Below the pieces are notes generated by a model, which saw only the letters and a program-made list of their open reading frames with translations, was not told the DNA's origin and made no database searches. Shown here in pieces: positions 58,022 to 64,000 of a stretch of DNA of 64,000 bases (positions are counted from its first letter, which is position 1; every line of letters starts with the position of its first letter). A program made the translations under genes and the position numbers. Location: the NCBI GenBank assembly GCA_024516035.1, contig CM044955.1, forward strand, positions 46,080,969 to 46,144,968, given 5' to 3'. The stretch is from Bactericera cockerelli (taxonomy: Eukaryota; Arthropoda; Insecta; Hemiptera; Triozidae).

Positions 58022-58796
58022 GAAATTTTCCCAGAAAATTTGTAACTTTGGAAGCTTGTTAGAGCTGGAAAAAAGGGTAAATCAAATATGATCTCAGTAA
58101 ATGATACTCAGTTTTTAATAGTTACTTGGTTAGTTCATTACCGATCTCAAAAATACATGACTGTATTTAAATTTCTGAAGTAGACCTCAATATATCCTAG
58201 AAGGATGACCTTGAGAAAAATTTCGAGGTCACCATCAGTTTTCACCCTATTTTTTAGAAAGATTTGGTCAGAATCATTTTTGTTTCGTTTAATAGGAGAC
58301 ATCCTGTATTTCTGACAGAAATTATGTTGAAATATTATTATTATTATAAATATTTTAATATTTCCTATACCTATACATATAATGCTTAAGTAAAACAGGG
58401 TCGTCCATAGTTGTCTGAAATGGGGCACTTGAGATAGTCCCAACGCATAAGAGAGTATTACAAGGTCGTTTCTAATGTGTTCTTCTTAAAAGATCTATAG
58501 GTAAAATAATTATATTTATTTGAATTTGGTTAAATAATTTATTATAAGCACTTAATTATGTATACTTCCCGATTAGTCTAAAGACTATTTCAGCAGTTCT
58601 TTTGGCGGCAACTGCCAATACTACTTGGTTGGTCAAAGTCTCAATTAAATGAGGAAAAATTCATGCATTGGGAGGGATCCAAACTCACGCTACTGGCTCA
58701 ACACTTTGACCACCAATGCATGCACTAGGACTCCCCGGTACCGGCACCAGTCCTGCACAGGACACATGTGTGAACTAAATGAGTCCTACTCAAGTG
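58022..58796. other. No gene seen; SINE fragment near the gap
   Basis: 58628-58715 is a minus-strand fragment of the TAATAA-tailed SINE family (aaatgaggaaaaattcatgc, accaccaatgcatg). The rest is AT-rich. Confidence 0.5.
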
Positions 58797-58896
58797 NNNN
58801 NNNNNNNNNNNNNNNNNNNNNNNNNNNNNNNNNNNNNNNNNNNNNNNNNNNNNNNNNNNNNNNNNNNNNNNNNNNNNNNNNNNNNNNNNNNNNNNN
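58797..58896. other. Assembly gap of 100 N
   Basis: Exactly 100 undetermined bases, a customary placeholder for a gap of unknown size. Confidence 0.99.
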
Positions 58897-59545
58897 AAAT
58901 CGTAAGAGTAACAATCAAGTAAAAAATGGGCGCTATACTTTTCTTTGTGCCTAGGGCGCTGGCAGGGTGTAAAACGGGCCTGCCTTAAACTAAATGGTGT
59001 ATTATTATAATTAATATGAAAACATCCCCATCATCTGTTTAATAAGAATCATCAAGAACCAATAACTGCACCATAACTGCAAAGAAATGAACTGTGGCGG
59101 TCCGGAAATCGTAGGATTCAGTACCATTCTCTATTCTAGTTTATCTTACGTAGGACACGTTAGCTCAGGGGACCTAGACGTTGAAATACTCCTTCCATTT
59201 GGGCGTGGGATATGAACGAATAGAATTATCATATTAATGCACTCTTTCCAAGTGCGACAAAGTTGGATGACACTCGATCACAGCAGTGCACCAGGCCAAG
59301 TTCCAGAGAGCACATATTTTTATACTCATACGAAACAAAGCACGCCATTTTTCACACCCGGATTTATTACATTCGGCTCTTTCAATATTTGAAATTCGGA
59401 TTTTGCTTAAATTACCTACTTATAAAATCTGAAATCACCCTGTAAAATCTGTCTTTTTAAGAAATCTAGATGCATATATATTTTGCTGATTGAAAATAAA
59501 AGACATAGTGAGTCGCACTTGCACCTATGTATTTTATTGTCCCTA

Positions 59546-62493
59546 CCCAGACAGCACAGTCAACTGGATGTATACCATACTGTTAGGTGGAAAAAGTCTA
59601 CTTGCCCACCTGGAAATCAGCTGGAGATTTCCACCTTCCACCTGACCTCCACCTGGAAATCAACTGGAAATGAACTGGAAAGTAACCCAACTTTTAACTG
59701 GAAGTCAGTTGCCCAAAGTCAACTGGATTTGTTCCACTTATTTCCAGCTACTTGTAGCGCTCTCTAGTGGATGGGTAGTAACTCACTACCACAATGTTGA
59801 CATACCTATTTACCTATACTGTAATAATCAAATGCTACGCTCTTGGTTTTGAGGTTGTGGGTTCGAATCCCATTATATGCATTTTTTTTTCTTTCAAATA
59901 ATAATAGTAATAAAAATACTAGAAACAAATGTATATTAGGCATAAATTCAATTTCAGTTATTTAATTTAGAGGCCATACATTCAAATCTCATGAAGAATA
60001 TTTTTTTTGTATAAAAATAAAGTAATAAATTTTAAATAGGTTTTTTTAACAAGTTTTATACATAAATTTGGAAAGAAAAAGAAAATAACTACTCTGTTTT
60101 AAACAACACAATTCAAATAAGACTCTTTAACATTATTATATTTTTACAATAAGAGTGTTTATTATTAAAAAAATTGTCCCAAAAGTGTAAAATGCACTAT
60201 CAAATTTCCACCATGTCACAAGACCTTGTACCAATGTATCACAAGTATTTCTAAGTAGGTATAATCTCTATGTATAAAACTCAAAGTTATGCATGTCTGG
60301 CTGACTATGTCCTCTTGGGGTTACAATATCAAACGGTACTCTCACTGAGAGTTCACCCCCCCTAAGCCACCTTCAACATACTAGAAAATTATCAAAATTA
60401 AAATATCTAATACAATTTTCAAGTGCACTGGTAATCAAGTGGTTAATGCGCTAGTCAGATAATCAACCTAGCGTAGGGTTCCGTTGTTTCAATTTTTTCC
60501 TCATTATGGTTGTGACCACATAATAATAAGACTCTGAGGGTTAGGTGGTAGAAAATGCTTTGAGCATAACCTTTAACCTTACCTGGTGGTTACTTTCCAG
60601 TTAAAAGTGTTATTATTATTTTTATTGGGACACCGGCCATGAGAAAAAAAAACCCTTAATGGTGACAAAATGCCAGGTTTTAGCTAGTATAGAAATAAAA
60701 TAATGATATCCAATTATAAAATATGCTCATAACATGTACATAATCACAATAAAATAATAATACTATGTAAATTAAAATATATTTCTTTTGAGAAACCAAA
60801 AATAACAAAGAAATAAACTAATAGCCAGCAGAAAATGAAGATGGGGCATGGAATACACCAGTTTTCATGAAATTGCAAAAGTTAAGCAATGTCTAACGGG
60901 GTTGAACATGGATTAGTGAATGTTATTATGTATTTGTAATCCTTCATGACAATTTATATACTGCTGTGGCTAATTAGAATTGCTGGGTTGTTTGCTTTGA
61001 GAATTATTACCAAAAAACATTGTTATACTTAAATTAAAACAAAATTGACTTGTTAAGACTAGTGAAATTATAAAACACAATAGTGTGGAACACTTTTTTT
61101 AAATAGATATAAAATTAACTCAAAATTTAAGGGCCTTCATAGTAATAAGGTGGTAGAGAGAGCACAATAGTTATTATTGTTATTATGAACAGTGCACAGT
61201 AAATTGGCCAATTAATTTTAAATCAAGTAATCAGGAAGCATGTCACAAAGTAAACATCATTTTTTAGTGTGGCAGAACCACCTATCAGTGAAATATTCAT
61301 TTTATAATGAATATTTATATTTTATATAAAGTATTGTACATCTAAATAAAATCCACAGAGTGAAAAATTTCACTATCTAGCACTATGCATTCAGCTGTTT
61401 CTTTGCTTGAACCAGAACCTTTTTTTAGCCAACCTATGCTCAAGAGATCTTGAGCAAAAAAATTCTGTTTCCCTTAACACATGAGACTAGCATTCATGGT
61501 CCTGCTTTGGCTTGGCTAGGCTAGGTGAGATTAATATGGGTAGCTGGTATGATTCCAAGTGAACTGAAGGTGTTAATCCCACTGAAGGTCCAGGAACAGC
61601 AGAGTGCAGAAAGTTCATTAGGGTCCAAGTGGATGTCTCTAGAAATGGATGGTTATTGTCAGATGAAAAAGGTGATCCAGTATTAACTGCTTCTTGTCCT
61701 CTCCTTTCCTTCTGTCACGATTTAGACAAATTTAGAACTATTTTTTGAAACATCTCGAAAGCAAATTTGGAGTTCAGAAATGACAAAGTAAACACTTTCA
61801 TAGTTATAAAAAAGATGTTCAAAACTAATTAAAATATTATTTGTATTTAAAACATGTTCAAATAAATGAAATACCTATTATTTAAGAGAATTATTAATTA
61901 TTTAAAACAATTCACAATTTGTCACAAAAATATCACAATTTCTGAATTTCCTTCAACAATTGTTGAAGTGTTTAGATAAAACTTGTCCTTTAAAGGACGA
62001 GTTTTATCTAAACACTTCCAGTAGTTATAAAAAAGATCAAAACTAATTAAAATGATATTTGTATTTAAAAATGTTCAAAACTAAATGAAATACCTAATAT
62101 TTAAAAGAATTATTAATTATTTAAAACAATTTACAATCACCATATCACCAATATCACAATGATTCTGAAATTACGAAAGATCAAAGATGGCGTCTTCAAC
62201 AAAGGACGCGTTTTATGTAAACTGGAAAAATATGGAACATTTCCAGCTGACTGGTCAACTGACTAAATTCTACTCATGTCCTAGCTGGACTGAGTCGTTA
62301 TATTTCCAGCTGACTGCCCAGGTGACCGAGTCTAGATGGATTTTTGTTGGAAATATCCAGGTGGCTGGTCAACTGATTAAATCCATAATGGAAAAATCCA
62401 GCTGTCGGGACAGTTGGAGGTCCAGTTGACTTTATACACCTGGATATTTCCACCTTAAATCCAGACTGGAAGTCACCTTCCGTGCTGTCTGGG
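59546..62493. mobile_element. TIR element with CCCAGACAGCAC ends, TA-flanked
   Basis: CCCAGACAGCAC and GTGCTGTCTGGG are perfect inverted ends with TA on both outer sides. Both subterminal regions are dense in ctggaaat, caactgga and ccagctgac motifs (59560-59760 and 62215-62480). The interior has SINE (60424-60625, 61470-61680) and Helitron-like (60266-60690) sequence and a ~130-bp duplicated block (61800-61935 and 62025-62160). No transposase frame is seen. Superfamily undetermined. Confidence 0.65.
60266..60690 (+). mobile_element. Helitron-like element interrupted by a SINE
   Basis: It begins TCTCTATGTATAAAACTCAA and ends gccaggttttagCTAG before T. The same layout occurs uninterrupted at 63012-63303. 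The plus-strand SINE at 60424-60625 lies inside it. Confidence 0.55.
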
Positions 62494-62499
62494 TATTAA

Positions 62500-63011
62500 A
62501 AGAGTTCACCGTAAGGAGTTCCATACTATTTTTTATTTGTTTTTCCAAGCCCACAGGAACCTTGTTAAACTTCAAGTCAAACCACAGTGGAAATATGAAA
62601 ATAATTTTTTGTAAGTTCTGAATACACGAATAGTATGAATACAATATCAGGGATAAAGATTTCCGAAAACCAGTCAACGCTGAAATCTATTTGTCATAAA
62701 AAAAACCCCCTATAAGAATGTGTAGACTGAAAAAACCACCTCGCGCGGTACCTAAATAATATGCTCGCAAATACCTACGTATAGGCTTATTTTCCAATTA
62801 GGCAACTTTAAAAGGCTTTTTAAAGTCTTTCGCGTTTGTTTTTTTGTGGTTTTGATGGCCGAAAGGGGGTTTTCTGGTAGGTAAGTATTTATATCAGTTT
62901 ACTATATGTAGAATCAGTCATTCACTATTTTTTTCTATTTCCAAGTGGTCCTTTATGTTTCAACGATAGAATATTGGTTACAAACAAATATATACCCACA
63001 TAGGAAATATC
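62500..63011. other. No gene seen
   Basis: AT-rich sequence without supported coding or repeat structure. Confidence 0.5.
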
Positions 63012-63303
63012 TCTATTGTACATAAAACTCAAATCTGTGCGTGTCTGACTGGCTGACTATAGTGACTATGTCCTCTGAGAGGTTGTCCGTTTACAATACC
63101 ACAGCCCTCACGGCAGCAGTTTATTGAAATTTTCATGAGAGTTGATCCCAACTAAACCACCGTCAAAACCCAGAAAATTATCAAAATGAAAATATCTATT
63201 ATTATTTTTAAGATATCGGGATTTTCTGGTCCAATAATGATTCAAATAGGACGCCTGTCACGGGAAGTAACCTCAACGGCGACAAAGCACCGGGATTCAG
63301 CTA
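63012..63303 (+). mobile_element. Helitron-like non-autonomous element
   Basis: Starts TCTATTGTACATAAAACTCA (after C-TC in atctctattg), contains gtgcgtgtctgactggctga and actaaaccaccgtcaa, and ends ccgggattcagCTAG before T. It ends about 55 bp from the exon at 63363. Confidence 0.6.
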
Positions 63304-63362
63304 GTATTTCCATATAAAAGTATGGCAATCTCTTCCACTCAACCCTGGTTTTTGGTACTTAC

Positions 63363-63597
63363 AGTCGTTTATCATATTGAGTGGCGTATTGTGCGTGTAC
63401 AGAAGATTCGCCATCTCGCACTTGGTGAATTTTTCGCCACAGAAGTCGAAGTTACCGGTTCCGTTGCGATACTCAACGTAGGCGATGTAGGATGTGACAG
63501 TCGCCATAGTCAGGATTAGGACGACGAGCAAGGTAGCGATGACTTTGCGTTGCTTTTCCTTGCCTTTCACTTGGTACATTTGCCAGTCCAATCCCAT
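63363..63597 (-). CDS. First exon of an unrecognised type II single-pass membrane protein
   Basis: The ATG at 63597-63595 opens 78 codons ending in phase 1 at the donor acgact|gtaagt. A short basic N terminus (about 20 residues, MGLDWQMYQVKGKEKQRK) precedes a membrane segment VIATLLVVLILTMATVTSYI. The extracellular or lumenal start follows, with an N-glycosylation site (NGTG) and Cys residues in FCGEKFTKCEM. The positive charge before the segment supports a cytoplasmic N terminus. Later exons would lie at lower coordinates, but I could not identify any before the DNA becomes repeat-dominated. I do not recognise the family. An upstream GTG extension of the frame (to 63618) is not used because eukaryotic starts are ATG. 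Confidence 0.6.
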
Positions 63598-63603
63598 GCT
63601 TGC

Positions 63604-64000
63604 GTACGCAACGTTCACAATACAACACTACAATACTTTGTTTATCCTGCAAGAACGAGGCTACGAGTCCCTTTACTCTCACAGTCAAAACAAAGTGTCT
63701 CTGTAAACATAGATTTTCATTAAAAAAGATTGGGTTTATATCTAACGAGAGCCACCTAAAACTTTTTGCAATCTAGGGCTGGTTGGCTAACCCTGTCATA
63801 ATTGGTAGGTAGGTAGGTATACCTATACTTAACAATCCCGCGCCTAAACAAAAGCTCCCACAGGATTAAATGTTTGGGTTTTGATTTGTTGGTAAACAAC
63901 GGTATCCTTAGAATCCACAGACTTCTTGGATTCAAGAGTACTTTGCAAACTTCTTATTATGACCCATGATCACCTTTACTTCTTCTTTCTGTCACTTCCG
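63604..64000. other. Upstream of the 63597 start: no gene seen
   Basis: Presumably 5' UTR and promoter of the membrane-protein gene. No convincing TATA box was picked out. Confidence 0.4.

Noticed and set aside
59483..59852. Open frames rich in STWKSTGNELE
   Set aside because: Translation of ctggaaat motif repeats at the end of the TIR element.
63598..63618. N-terminal extension of the membrane protein from GTG
   Set aside because: GTG is not a normal nuclear start; the ATG at 63597 has the expected topology.

Overview
The window is eukaryotic nuclear DNA, almost certainly from an insect. It has AT-rich intergenic sequence, genes split by GT-AG introns, tRNA- and 5S-derived SINEs, hAT, Helitron and TA-flanked MITE-like repeats, and frequent short blocks of the aggtaggtacctacc type. 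A hemipteran (planthopper or aphid-like) is my guess; the order is not established by what I can see. A 100-N scaffold gap lies at 58797-58896.

There are three host genes, all on the minus strand. (1) 26-16595: the first 15 coding exons of a receptor guanylate cyclase of the natriuretic-peptide-receptor type. They form one 771-codon frame running from the signal peptide through the ANF-type ligand-binding ectodomain and one membrane segment into the kinase homology domain. The cyclase catalytic part lies off the left edge. (2) 20905-28834: a five-exon secreted DM4/DM12-family protein with a signal peptide, a furin-like site, a conserved Cys-rich domain and an acidic tail. It carries one in-frame TGA in exon 4. 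(3) 63363-63597: the first exon of an unrecognised type II single-pass membrane protein.

The centre (29316-49206) holds two near-identical 9.5-kb DNA transposons in inverted orientation, separated by an 876-bp spacer. Each has CACGCT...AGCGTG termini, hairpin-rich subterminal arrays, a spliced ORF1 that starts with a SAM-like domain, and an ORF2 with two zinc-finger-like motifs followed by a CMC/CACTA-like (Transposase_21-like) DDE transposase candidate. Both copies carry the same nested SINE and MITE. Each has its own homopolymer frameshifts, and they share one more frameshift.

The rest is repeats: two large fold-back palindromes (4857-6610, 54607-55493), two hAT-like elements with perfect 8-bp target duplications (52826-54191, 57099-57270), Helitron-like elements (one about 4 kb with a 150-bp tandem array broken by a LINE), a TIR element ending CCCAGACAGCAC (59546-62493), minisatellites and many SINEs. 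The guanylate cyclase gene stands out for copies of its own exon edges: an array of about 25 units carrying the exon-6 splice donor, a second copy of the exon-2 acceptor, and a decayed copy of exon 14 upstream of the gene.
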